A stretch of DNA of 64,000 nt, taken from positions 3,906,001 through 3,970,000 of the forward strand of contig NZ_CP134053.1 in NCBI RefSeq assembly GCF_031583065.1, written 5' to 3'. Below the pieces are notes generated by a model. The model was not told the DNA's origin and ran no database searches. It saw nothing but the letters and a program-made list of their open reading frames with translations. This document shows positions 11,317 to 19,151 of this stretch, piece by piece (the stretch's first letter is position 1; each line of letters starts with the position of its first letter). The translations under genes were made by a program, and so were the position numbers. The DNA comes from Streptomyces sp. CGMCC 4.7035. Its GTDB lineage: Bacteria; Actinomycetota; Actinomycetes; Streptomycetales; Streptomycetaceae.

Positions 11317-11348
11317 GGCGGCGCGGTCCACTTCTGGACCGCGCCGCC
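11317..11348. terminator. Perfect 14-bp hairpin between the SGNH and NPP1 genes
   Basis: Arms GGCGGCGCGGTCCA (11317-11330) and its exact complement (11335-11348) enclose the loop CTTC. It lies 80-110 bases past the stop of the SGNH gene and only 37 bases before the NPP1 start, both read leftward. It most simply terminates the SGNH transcript, but it could be in the NPP1 leader or act as an operator. Confidence 0.6.
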
Positions 11349-11427
11349 GATACAAGACCACCGCTGCACCTGGGCCCGTTGGCGGTCGAATTGCCGGTCA
11401 GAGCTGGGCGGAGGACAAACGTGTGTG

Positions 11428-12711
11428 TCAGGTACGCAGGAGCCGCAGGTCGATCGCGTCGGCCATTGCCTTCATGCCCTCGTCGTTGGGGTGGATGTGG
11501 TCGCCCGAGTCGTAGGCCGGGTTGAGGGCGGCCGGGTTCGCGGGGTCACGCATGGTCTGGTCGAAGTCGATGACGCCGTCGAAGGCGCCGCTGGTGCGGA
11601 TCCATTCATTGACGCTCTGTCGGATCGCCTCGGCGGCAGGCGTGTAGTACCCGTTGCCTTCGTCGGGCATCAGAGTCGCGCCGATGATGTTGACGTGGGC
11701 GGCATGCGCCTCGCCGATCAGCGTGCGGTAGCCGCTGATGAGGTCCTGGGCCGACAGCGGCCGGCCGTCGGGGCCGGCGTTGTTGCCGATGTCGTTGATG
11801 CCTTCGAAGAGGATCACGTCTTTGACGCCCGGCTGCCCGAGGGCGTCGTGCCTGAAGCGCTTCAGGGCGCTGACCCCCTGCCACAGGTTCGGGACGTCGG
11901 TGAGTACCCGGTTTCCGCCGATGCCGGCGTCGACGACACTCAGTTTCTGCGGGCCCGGTTCGGCGCCCAGCCGGCGTCCGAGGAAGTCGGGCCACCGGGT
12001 GTAGGTGCCGGTCGAGGAGTGGTAGCCGTCCGTGATGGAGTCGCCGAAGGCGACGACGGTGCCCCTCGCGCTCGACGACAGGACGTCCAGCCCTGCCAGG
12101 TAGTACCACGAGGTCGTGGTGGTGCCGAACGCGCCGGCGCCGTCGTCACCGGCGTGGTTGCCGGAGGCTATGTAGGTGGTGTCGAAGGCGTCGGAGTGCC
12201 ACGTCGACATTCCCGTCGTACCGGGGACGTAGAGGCTGACGAGCAGGTTCTCCCCGGCGCTGACCGAGATCGGTACGACGTCGCTGACGGCCTCTTCGCC
12301 GGCGGGGATCGTGATGTGGCGGGAGGTACCGAAGGTGATGTTCCGCGTGGTGCCGCGTGTCGCCTCTCCACCCTTGGCCTGGACGGCCACGTCCACGGCA
12401 CTGACATCGAGCGGGGTGGTGCTGTACCGGTTGGACAGGGTGATGCGTGCGCCCGAGCCCGCGACGCTGCTGTGCACCACCATCCGGATGGTCTGGTTGC
12501 TGAAGGACGGGCCTCCGGTCGTCATGCTGGGCGACCAGGCGCTGACCCTGGTGACCTTGCCCTGCGACGAAGACGTGGCGGCACTCGCCACGTTCGCGAT
12601 GCTCAACGGAGCGACCGTCAGGGCCATGCCGGTCAGTGCGCCGACCACGGTCAGCAAGGACCTGCGGCGCGCGCGGCGACCCGCCGCCACGCTTTCCTTG
12701 TCGGGGGACAT
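11428..12711 (-). CDS. Secreted SGNH/GDSL esterase (XynE/rhamnogalacturonan-acetylesterase type)
   Basis: 427 aa from ATG 12711 (upstream GTGGAG). The signal region is RRARRRSLLTVVGALTGMAL, then a hydrophobic stretch ending near ASAATS. Residues 45-215 form a beta-rich N-terminal part. The SGNH hydrolase domain follows with block I AFGDSITDGY (Ser about 225), block II GIGGNRVL, block III EGINDIGNN and block V SGDHIHPND near the C-terminus. These blocks supply the Ser nucleophile, the Gly/Asn oxyanion hole and the Asp-x-x-His pair. Likely substrates are acetyl esters on plant cell-wall polysaccharides. Glycosidases GH95 and GH27 lie directly upstream on the same strand, which fits joint polymer degradation. 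Confidence 0.9.
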   Translation of the reverse strand: MSPDKESVAAGRRARRRSLLTVVGALTGMALTVAPLSIANVASAATSSSQGKVTRVSAWSPSMTTGGPSFSNQTIRMVVHSSVAGSGARITLSNRYSTTPLDVSAVDVAVQAKGGEATRGTTRNITFGTSRHITIPAGEEAVSDVVPISVSAGENLLVSLYVPGTTGMSTWHSDAFDTTYIASGNHAGDDGAGAFGTTTTSWYYLAGLDVLSSSARGTVVAFGDSITDGYHSSTGTYTRWPDFLGRRLGAEPGPQKLSVVDAGIGGNRVLTDVPNLWQGVSALKRFRHDALGQPGVKDVILFEGINDIGNNAGPDGRPLSAQDLISGYRTLIGEAHAAHVNIIGATLMPDEGNGYYTPAAEAIRQSVNEWIRTSGAFDGVIDFDQTMRDPANPAALNPAYDSGDHIHPNDEGMKAMADAIDLRLLRT

Positions 12712-12806
12712 CCTCGATCTCCACTCTTCTCGTCGTCCGCGGCGGGCCTGGCCCACCGGCTCCAACTGATGTGCTTCGGGGGCGCGAAGGCCGGGCCGAA
12801 CCGGCC

Positions 12807-15224
12807 TCAACCGAGGTTGCTCAGCGTGACGGACTCGCCGGGCTTCAGGCTGATCTTCCGCGAGGCGCTGCCCGCGAAGACGGTCGTGTCACGGCCGCCG
12901 ACGCTCTTCAGCGTCACCTGAGTGACCTTGCCGTTCTTCCACTTGAGGTCGGCGACGAAGCCGCCGCGGACGCCGACGCCGGATACCGAGCCGGATGCCG
13001 CCCACGCGGCGGGCAGGGCGGGCAGCAACTCGACGTGACCCGGCCGCGAGTAGACCAGCATCTCGATGATCGCGGAGGGGGTGCCGAAGTTGGCGTCGAT
13101 CTGGAAGATGCCGCGGCCTCCCCCCATGTCCATGATGTCGAAGAGGTTCGGCGCCGTGCCGTTGCCACCGCCCACCGAGGGCTTCAGGTTGTTGACGACG
13201 AGTTGGTAGGCGTTCTCCGCGTTCTTCAGCCGTGACCAGCACAGGCTGCGCCAGGCGTTGGACCAGCCGTAGCTGTCCATGCCACGGGCGGTCAGGAGGG
13301 CCGTCGCGCCGGCGAGGATGTCCTTCGGCGTGGAGTCGTCCGGGCGGATCCGGTCGCCGGGGAAGAGGCCGATGAGCGGGGAGAGGTGCCGGTGTGTGGT
13401 CTCGCCCAGGTTGTCGGGCGACATCCACTCCTCCAGCCAGCCGGTCTTGGGGCTGACCACGGGCAGGTACAGGCGCTCACGCAGGCCGTCGATGGTCGCG
13501 CTGTAGGAGGTGTCCTTGCCGAGTACCCGAGTCGCGGTGTGGTAGTTGCCGAAGAGGTTCCACACCAGTTCCTGGGCGTAGGTGATGCCCTTGGCGTCCA
13601 GTGGGCCCTGCTCGGGCGACCAGTCGCTGTCGGCGATGAGGACCTCGCGCGAGGTGCCGGAAGCGTCGGTGACGGTCGTGGTGATGAGGCGGGCCTCCCA
13701 GAACTCGACGGCGCCCTTGAGGAGGGGGTAGATCTTCTCGAGGTAGGCGCGGTTCTGGGTGTACTCGTAGTGCTCGAACAGACTCTGGCACAGCCAGGCG
13801 TTGCCGGCCGGGTGCCACCACCAGCCGCCTCCGCCGTAGGGATTGGTGGAGATGGCGACGGTCCAACCGGCGATCTTTCCGCTGGAGTTGCGGTACCTGT
13901 TGGTCGGGTTGTTGAACAGCCGCTGGGTGACGTCCGTCCAGGAGGGAAGCTGCGCGAGGCAGTAGTCCGCGAAGGCGTCGAAGCAGCCGGACAGGCCCGC
14001 CCGGTCGGCCATCCAGTAGTTCATCTGGACGTTGATGTCGGTGTGGTAGTCGCCCATCCAGTCCGGGTCGTTGCCGTCCAGCCATGGGCCCTGTAGGCCC
14101 ATCGGCAGGCTGCCCCGCGACCCGGAGACCATCAGATAGCGGCCGAACTGCAGGTATGCGGCCTCAAGTTCCGGATCGGGGACGTTGTCCCGGTAGCGGG
14201 CCTGCACCCGTTGCCAGGTGTCCAGCTCGCGCTGTGTGGCGGACGATGTGCCGAGGTTGATGTCCAGCTGCTCGAACACCGGGCGGAAGTCGGCGACATG
14301 GGTGTGCAGCAGCGTGCTCGCGGAGTGGCCGGCCGCGTTCAGGACCTTGGTCCGCGCCAAACGCTCCGGGTCCACGGACGGGTCGCGGAAGTCGGTGGCC
14401 GCGTCGGGCGCGTAGTTGGTGCCGCCGCTGACCACGACGGTGAGATCCCGGCAGCCGCTGAAGGAGATCGCCGTACCCTTGACCGCGACCCTGCCGGTGC
14501 CGCTGTACGCGGTGACGGCGGCGCCGTACTTCAGTCCGTTGGCCAACGAGGCGCCGAACGAGGCGTAGCGCCCCGTGCCGCCGGCGGTGGTGGACTCGCC
14601 GTGGGTGCCGGCGAGGGAAACGGTACCGGTGTAGGTGCCACCGCCCTGCTGGGAGAAGTACAGGACGATGACGTCGTCCGGGCGGCTGGCGAAGACTTGC
14701 CGCTGGTAGGTGACGCCGGACAGGTCGTACGAGGCGCTGACGAGCCCCTGGGCGAGGTCCAGGGTGCGACGGTGGTTGTCGACGGAACCCAGGTCGTGCG
14801 CGGGGATGTCGACGGTGAGCTTGGCCAGCAGGGTCAGGGAGCCGAAGTCGTCCCGGCCGTAGGGGAACTGGCCGTCGCTCTGCAGGGTGTCGTTGCGACC
14901 ACCGGTCCACAGGGTCGCGTCGGTGATCGTCAGCAGTTCGCTGGAGGGGTCGTTGCCCACGAGCGCCCCGAGGCGCCCGTTCCCGACCGGCAAGCCTTGC
15001 CGGATCATGGAGTTGGAGTTACCGGGAGCCTGCCACCACAGCTGGTTCTTCGCGGCGGCCGCCGCGGACAGCATGGGCGAGGCGGTGGGGCGGAGGGGGG
15101 CCGCCGAGGCGGTGAAGGCGGGCAGACCGCCGAGGGCGGCGACTGTGCCGGCCGCGGCGGCGAGGGCGAGGAATCCTCTGCGGCTCGGGTGGTTGTCGCG
15201 CGATTCGGTGTGCTGAGTGTCCAC
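12807..15224 (-). CDS. Tat-secreted GH95 glycoside hydrolase (alpha-L-fucosidase / alpha-galactosidase type)
   Basis: 805 aa from GTG 15224, preferred because GGAG lies 8 bases upstream. A Tat signal SRRGFLAL at residues 14-21 is followed by a hydrophobic segment and AxA-like cleavage. The mature N-terminal domain begins LWWQAPGNSNSMIRQGLPVG, then GNGRLGALVG, typical of GH95. The (alpha/alpha)6 catalytic part includes GLQGPWLDGNDPDWMGDYHT, DINVQMNYW and GGWWWHPAGNAWLCQS, with a C-terminal GIFQIDANFGTPSAI block. GH95 enzymes cleave alpha-1,2-L-fucosyl or L-galactosyl residues, for example on xyloglucan. It clusters with a GDSL esterase and GH27. The enzyme class is firm; the exact sugar is not. 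Confidence 0.9.
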   Translation of the reverse strand: MDTQHTESRDNHPSRRGFLALAAAAGTVAALGGLPAFTASAAPLRPTASPMLSAAAAAKNQLWWQAPGNSNSMIRQGLPVGNGRLGALVGNDPSSELLTITDATLWTGGRNDTLQSDGQFPYGRDDFGSLTLLAKLTVDIPAHDLGSVDNHRRTLDLAQGLVSASYDLSGVTYQRQVFASRPDDVIVLYFSQQGGGTYTGTVSLAGTHGESTTAGGTGRYASFGASLANGLKYGAAVTAYSGTGRVAVKGTAISFSGCRDLTVVVSGGTNYAPDAATDFRDPSVDPERLARTKVLNAAGHSASTLLHTHVADFRPVFEQLDINLGTSSATQRELDTWQRVQARYRDNVPDPELEAAYLQFGRYLMVSGSRGSLPMGLQGPWLDGNDPDWMGDYHTDINVQMNYWMADRAGLSGCFDAFADYCLAQLPSWTDVTQRLFNNPTNRYRNSSGKIAGWTVAISTNPYGGGGWWWHPAGNAWLCQSLFEHYEYTQNRAYLEKIYPLLKGAVEFWEARLITTTVTDASGTSREVLIADSDWSPEQGPLDAKGITYAQELVWNLFGNYHTATRVLGKDTSYSATIDGLRERLYLPVVSPKTGWLEEWMSPDNLGETTHRHLSPLIGLFPGDRIRPDDSTPKDILAGATALLTARGMDSYGWSNAWRSLCWSRLKNAENAYQLVVNNLKPSVGGGNGTAPNLFDIMDMGGGRGIFQIDANFGTPSAIIEMLVYSRPGHVELLPALPAAWAASGSVSGVGVRGGFVADLKWKNGKVTQVTLKSVGGRDTTVFAGSASRKISLKPGESVTLSNLG

Positions 15225-15244
15225 GTTGTGCACTCCATGTCCGG

Positions 15245-15304
15245 GGAACGGCGCATGCGGGACCGGTGAATGCGGGAACGGCGCATGCGGGAACGACGGA
15301 TGCG
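15245..15304. repeat. Four 15-bp tandem repeats upstream of the GH95 gene
   Basis: Unit GGAACGGCGCATGCG is repeated in phase at 15245, 15260 (variant), 15275 (exact) and 15290 (variant), with a degenerate fifth unit at 15305. Units carry GCATGC or relics of it. The array starts 21 bases upstream of the GH95 GTG, where a leader or promoter would be, so it may be slipped-strand sequence or a set of protein sites. Confidence 0.7.
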
Positions 15305-15410
15305 GGCCGTCGGATGTTGCGTCGAGCGGGTGCGCCGGGCGTGGGCACGCCCGGGCGTTGCGGGAGGTGAGTACGGCGGGAGTTGCCACGCCCGCGGGCT
15401 GCGGGACGTT

Positions 15411-15455
15411 GCGGGGGACGGGGGACCGGGGGGACGGGGACGGGGGACAGGGGCC
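15411..15455. other. G-run tract on the top strand (possible G-quadruplex)
   Basis: Seven runs of four to six G are separated by AC or ACC (GGGGGAC-type units), between the GH27 terminator and the GH95 gene. At least four runs of four or more G with short loops satisfy the usual quadruplex pattern on the + strand. No function is shown. Confidence 0.55.
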
Positions 15456-15465
15456 CGGTCCCCGG

Positions 15466-15501
15466 CGCGGGTCCCGGGTCGTGTCGTACCCGGGACCCGC
15501 G
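15466..15501 (-). terminator. Terminator of the GH27 gene
   Basis: Perfect 14-bp arms, CGCGGGTCCCGGGT (15466-15479) and its complement (15488-15501), with an 8-base loop, placed 8 bases after the GH27 stop on the minus strand. Confidence 0.75.
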
Positions 15502-15508
15502 GGAGGGA

Positions 15509-17368
15509 TCAGGCGGACTTGGGTACGTCGATCCTGTCGATGTCGGGTGAGTAGTCCCAGCCGCTGTCGAAGGTGATGGTGTTGGAGCCCGCCTTCAGGG
15601 CCAACTGGATGCTGACGGTGTCGGCCGTGCTCCAGTCGCCCGTGGAGGGGAACTTCAGGCGGGTGCCATTGCCGCTGTTGGAGTAGACCGTCACCGAGCG
15701 GGGGTCGCCGCTGACGTAGGCGACCTTGATGGTGTAGATGCCGTCCTTCTGCACCTTGACGTCGTTGAACTGAAGCTTGCTGTCGAGGTAGAGGTTGCCG
15801 GCCTTCTTGCCGCCGGAGCAGGCGTCGCATGCGGCGACGGAGGCGTTTCCGGTCAGGGTGTTGTTCGCGGACTCGGCCTCGTAACCGGTGGTCGCCAGCG
15901 GAGCGCCGGCGGGCTTGACGGTGAACAGCCGGGATCCGTGTGCGGGCAGCGTCGCGGTTATCTTGTTCTTGTACGTGCCCAGGTTCTGGTGCCTCCACAG
16001 GTCGCGTACGGAGGCCGCGCCGGTGAAGCCGAAGGATGCCCAGTCGGCGGTGACGGAGGCCGCCGAGTCACCGAGATTGAACAGGGCGACCGTGTAGCTG
16101 CCGTCCGAGTTCCTGGTCCCCCAGACCTGCTCGTCGCCCATCGGGGTCACGGGGCGCGCGACGGGCGAGGTGTTCTGGTCGACGGCGATGACTTCCTCGT
16201 TGGTCAGCAGGGACAGCCCGTAGCTGTCCAACTGGGTGAGGTCGTCACCGGTGTACAGAGGTGACTTGTTGATGGCCCACAGGGTCATATAGCTCTGCCG
16301 CTCGGCGTCGGTGAGGCCGTCCATCGCCCCGTTGCCGACGTCGAGCGCGTCGAGGTCGTTCCAGCCGCCCGGGCCCGCCTTGTGGCTCCACGCGGGGGCG
16401 TCGTTCCACCGGTCGTTGACCGAGTTCTCCCAAGTGACCAGCGTGTTGCAGTAGCACTCGACGTCGGTTTCGATGCGCCAGCCGTTGGAGTACTTCTTCC
16501 AGTCGGCGGCGTGACCGATGTCGAGCGACCAGGACAGCTCGAGATGGATCGGGCGCCCGGTGGCGGCGATGGCCTTGTGCCAGGCGGCGACGTCCGCGAC
16601 GTTGTTGTAGTTGTCACCGGACTTGAACGAGCCCGGACCCACCCCGTCCAACTTCAGGAAGTCATAGCCCCAGTCCGCGAACATCTGCGCCTGCGAGTCG
16701 ATGTACTTCTGCGCGCAAGGGTTGTCGAAGTCCAGCTTGTACGCGCTGTCCCAGCCGTTGGTGGTGCGCAGGTCCGGGTAGACGATGTCCGCGGTGGTAC
16801 AGCCGGGAGCGTTCCAGATCGAGGTCTTGCCGTCGCCGTAGGCCCCCTTCTCCAGGCCGACGGGCAGGTAGATGCCGGCCTTGAGCCCCTTGGAGTGGAT
16901 GTGGTCGGCGACCGACTTCATGCCGTGGGGGAACCGGACCGGGTCGGGCGTCTGCCGGCCGTACTGGTCGAACTCGGACGTCCAGTTGCGGTCCATCCAC
17001 CAGCCGGCGTCGATGTTGACGTAGTCGTAGCCGTACTTCTTCAACTTCGAGGCGAGGGCGTCCGTCTGCTTCAGGACGTTCGCCTCGGTGAGGTAGCTGT
17101 AGTTACCGTCCGGGTTCAGGCCCGGGTACTGGGAGGACTGCATACTCCAGCTCGACCAGCCCATGTACGGCTTGGCCGCCAGGCCGGAGGCGGCGTCGGC
17201 CGAGGTGGCTGTCGTGCTCGTGGAGCTGGCCGTGGCGGCCTGGGTGGCGGCGGCCGGGACCGCTGTGGCGAGTCCGGCCGTGACGGCCAGGACCAGCGTC
17301 GCTCTGACGGTGCGGCGCGGGAAGCGGGGGATGGCTCCACGCAGGACTCTGTACGGGGATGACCGCAT
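15509..17368 (-). CDS. Secreted GH27 alpha-galactosidase with C-terminal CBM35-like module
   Basis: 619 aa from ATG 17368, preceded by AGGAGG. The signal peptide has an arginine-rich start, FPRRTVRATLVLAVTAGLAT, then Ala-rich cleavage. The GH27 domain spans about residues 50-430: KPYMGWSSWSM, YGYDYVNIDAGWW, and the nucleophile block YDFLKLDG (Asp about 241), with GWNDLDALDVG later. A C-terminal beta domain is followed by a CBM35-like module (about 480-619: ATTGYEAESANNTL to the end, including FDSGWDYSPDIDRIDVPK). The substrate is expected to be terminal alpha-D-galactose on galactomannan or similar, outside the cell. A strong terminator follows. An ABC-permease fossil sits upstream, so the locus may once have had its own importer. 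Confidence 0.92.
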   Translation of the reverse strand: MRSSPYRVLRGAIPRFPRRTVRATLVLAVTAGLATAVPAAATQAATASSTSTTATSADAASGLAAKPYMGWSSWSMQSSQYPGLNPDGNYSYLTEANVLKQTDALASKLKKYGYDYVNIDAGWWMDRNWTSEFDQYGRQTPDPVRFPHGMKSVADHIHSKGLKAGIYLPVGLEKGAYGDGKTSIWNAPGCTTADIVYPDLRTTNGWDSAYKLDFDNPCAQKYIDSQAQMFADWGYDFLKLDGVGPGSFKSGDNYNNVADVAAWHKAIAATGRPIHLELSWSLDIGHAADWKKYSNGWRIETDVECYCNTLVTWENSVNDRWNDAPAWSHKAGPGGWNDLDALDVGNGAMDGLTDAERQSYMTLWAINKSPLYTGDDLTQLDSYGLSLLTNEEVIAVDQNTSPVARPVTPMGDEQVWGTRNSDGSYTVALFNLGDSAASVTADWASFGFTGAASVRDLWRHQNLGTYKNKITATLPAHGSRLFTVKPAGAPLATTGYEAESANNTLTGNASVAACDACSGGKKAGNLYLDSKLQFNDVKVQKDGIYTIKVAYVSGDPRSVTVYSNSGNGTRLKFPSTGDWSTADTVSIQLALKAGSNTITFDSGWDYSPDIDRIDVPKSA

Positions 17369-17517
17369 GGGTCGCCTCCTGTGCTGGGGTGTGCGGGGTC
17401 GTGCGGTGGCACGCGATGGGAAAGGGGCGTTGTTCCGGGCAGGGGACGGGTGGTACCGGGCAGGACGCCGGGGCCAGGCGGTCGGGTGGTCTGCCGCAAG
17501 GGCGTCGGGTCGGCGGC

Positions 17518-17604
17518 TCAGCCGTTGCCCGAGCCGATGGTGAGCCCGCTGATGAACTGTCGCCGGGGCGTGAAGTACACCAGGAGCAGGGCAATCGCGG
17601 TCAT
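17518..17604 (-). pseudogene. Sugar ABC transporter permease (MalG type), last 28 codons only
   Basis: Minus-strand reading from 17604 gives TAIALLLVYFTPRRQFISGL then TIGSGNG and a stop at 17518. This is the final transmembrane helix and the conserved (Q/R)RQFIxGL terminus of MalG-type permeases. Nothing else of the transporter is detectable in 17369-17788, a 420-base gap with no other supported gene. It lies just upstream of a GH27 gene, the usual neighbour of such importers. A large deletion has removed the rest. Confidence 0.7.
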
Positions 17605-17788
17605 GGGCGCACCTGCCGCGGTGAGGTGGGGATGGGCCACGGCCTTCCGGTCGGGCCGGTTCCCGCGCCGCGAGCGGTGAGCGCGGGCATGGCCGGTGGC
17701 AGCGGCCCGACACCGAACAGCAGGTGGATCACCGTTCGGCAGCCGGCTCGTGCGGCGGTCTATGGGCTGCGGCTCTGCAGCGTCATCG

Positions 17789-18970
17789 CTACTCCTCGTA
17801 CGTGTCCGACGCCATGAAGGACTGGATCGCGGTGGCCGCGGCCCCGCGCGCCCACTCCTCGAAGGGCAGGGGGCGTGTGATCACGTCACACTGTGAAGCC
17901 GTACCGAAGGCGGACGCGGCGAACGCGTCCCGGATGCCCTCGGCGAAGAGGTCGTAGGCGGCCAGGCCCTCACCCGAGATGATCACCCGCTCGGGACCGA
18001 AGATGTTCACCAGGGACCCGATGGCCTTGCCGATGGCTTCACCGGCCCGTGCGTAGACCGCACGGACACCGGGGTCTCCGTCGTGGGCCAGGTCCAGCGC
18101 CTCGGCTGCGTCGCTCACCTGCTTGCCCGTCGCCGCGCGCACCGCGCGGAGTATCGCGGGGTCCGCCGCGATCGCCTCCACGCAACCCCTGTTGCCGCAG
18201 TGGCAGAGCGGGCCGAGCGGGTCGAGGGACAGATGCCCGATCTCGCCGGCCACGCCGTGCGCGCCTGACACGACCCGCCCGTGTACCACCAGGCCGCAGC
18301 CGATCCCGGCGCCCACGGTCACCAGGGCGAAGTCCGAGAGACCGACTCCGGCACCGAACCAGTGCTCGGCGACCGTGAGCGCCCGCACGTCGTTGTCGAC
18401 CGTGACCGGCAGCCCGGTCGTGGTCCCGGCGAGCTCGGCGAGCGGTACGTCCCGCCACTCCAGGAAGGGCGAGTAGCGGACCACACCGTCCGCACGATCC
18501 ACGTCCCCCGAGATCGCGATGCCCAGCCCCCGCACCCGCACACCGAATCCGTCGGCCTCGGTGAGCAACTCCTGCACCAGAGCGGTGATGGCGGGGAGCA
18601 CCGCCTCCGGCTCGCGCCCCTTCAGGGGTACGTGCCGGGAGATCCGGATACGGCAGCACAGGTCGGCCAGTACGGCGATGATCTCGTCGCCGGTCACCTT
18701 GATTCCGATGAACAGCGCCCTGCCCCCGTCCACCCACACCAGGTTGGCCGGACGTCCCACTGCGGGCCGCGCCTCCTCGTCCACACCCTCGACCAGATAG
18801 CCGAGTTCCATCAGCGGACGGACCGCCTTGGTGACTGCGGCCGGAGAGAGCCCGGTCCTGCGCCCCACCTCGGCCCGGGTGAGCGGACCGTGGGAGAGCA
18901 GGGTGGTGAAGACCAGGGAAGCGGCCGGCGTCATCGCAGGGGCCGCCTCGTGGGAGGGGGTCGAGCGCAT
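17789..18970 (-). CDS. ROK-family transcriptional repressor (NagC/XylR type)
   Basis: 393 aa from ATG 18970. The N-terminal winged helix is LTRAEVGRRTGLSPAAVTKA then VRPLMELGYLVE. The ROK sugar-kinase-like domain has IGIKVTGDEIIAVLADL, VDNDVRALTVAEHWFGAG and the zinc motif CHCGNRGCVEAIA. As a repressor it should bind a sugar ligand and release DNA. The promoter found at 18978-19006 places the transcription start at or next to the ATG, so the mRNA is probably leaderless. It is divergent from a GH36 alpha-galactosidase at 19152; the intervening palindromes are its likely operators. An alternative start 48 bases upstream would fall inside that promoter and is rejected. Confidence 0.92.
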   Translation of the reverse strand: MRSTPSHEAAPAMTPAASLVFTTLLSHGPLTRAEVGRRTGLSPAAVTKAVRPLMELGYLVEGVDEEARPAVGRPANLVWVDGGRALFIGIKVTGDEIIAVLADLCCRIRISRHVPLKGREPEAVLPAITALVQELLTEADGFGVRVRGLGIAISGDVDRADGVVRYSPFLEWRDVPLAELAGTTTGLPVTVDNDVRALTVAEHWFGAGVGLSDFALVTVGAGIGCGLVVHGRVVSGAHGVAGEIGHLSLDPLGPLCHCGNRGCVEAIAADPAILRAVRAATGKQVSDAAEALDLAHDGDPGVRAVYARAGEAIGKAIGSLVNIFGPERVIISGEGLAAYDLFAEGIRDAFAASAFGTASQCDVITRPLPFEEWARGAAATAIQSFMASDTYEE

Positions 18971-18977
18971 GGCCGGA

Positions 18978-19006
18978 AACCTAGGGAGGTTATTTTTCGC
19001 TGTCAA
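18978..19006 (-). promoter_or_regulatory. Promoter of the ROK gene, leaderless
   Basis: On the minus strand: TTGACA (19006-19001), an exact 17-base spacer, then TAGGTT (18983-18978). The ATG follows seven bases later, at the expected start point, so the transcript should begin at the initiation codon. Confidence 0.75.
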
Positions 19007-19018
19007 TAAAGAAAGCAA

Positions 19019-19062
19019 GGTCTTTTACAAGACCATGAGTTGACCAGGGAGAACCTGTAAAA
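19019..19062. promoter_or_regulatory. Candidate ROK operators between divergent ROK and GH36 genes
   Basis: GGTCTTTTACAAGACC (19019-19034) is a palindrome with 6-bp arms. It overlaps a second inverted pair, TTTTACA (19023-19029) and TGTAAAA (19056-19062). Both are AT-rich islands in a very GC-rich context, placed between the ROK promoter and the GH36 gene. ROK repressors bind such AT-rich palindromes; the assignment is inferred from position. Confidence 0.6.
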
Positions 19063-19081
19063 CCTAGATCCAAGACGGGCG

Positions 19082-19110
19082 TTGACACGCGATCGAAGGC
19101 AGGGTTGGCT
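19082..19110 (+). promoter_or_regulatory. Possible GH36 promoter
   Basis: TTGACA at 19082-19087, 17-base spacer, then TTGGCT at 19105-19110. The -35 is perfect and the -10 is poor. It lies 42 bases before the GH36 ATG and just downstream of the palindromes. Confidence 0.4.
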
Positions 19111-19151
19111 GCACACAGCTCCTGCGCGGCACTCTCCGAACATGAGGACCC

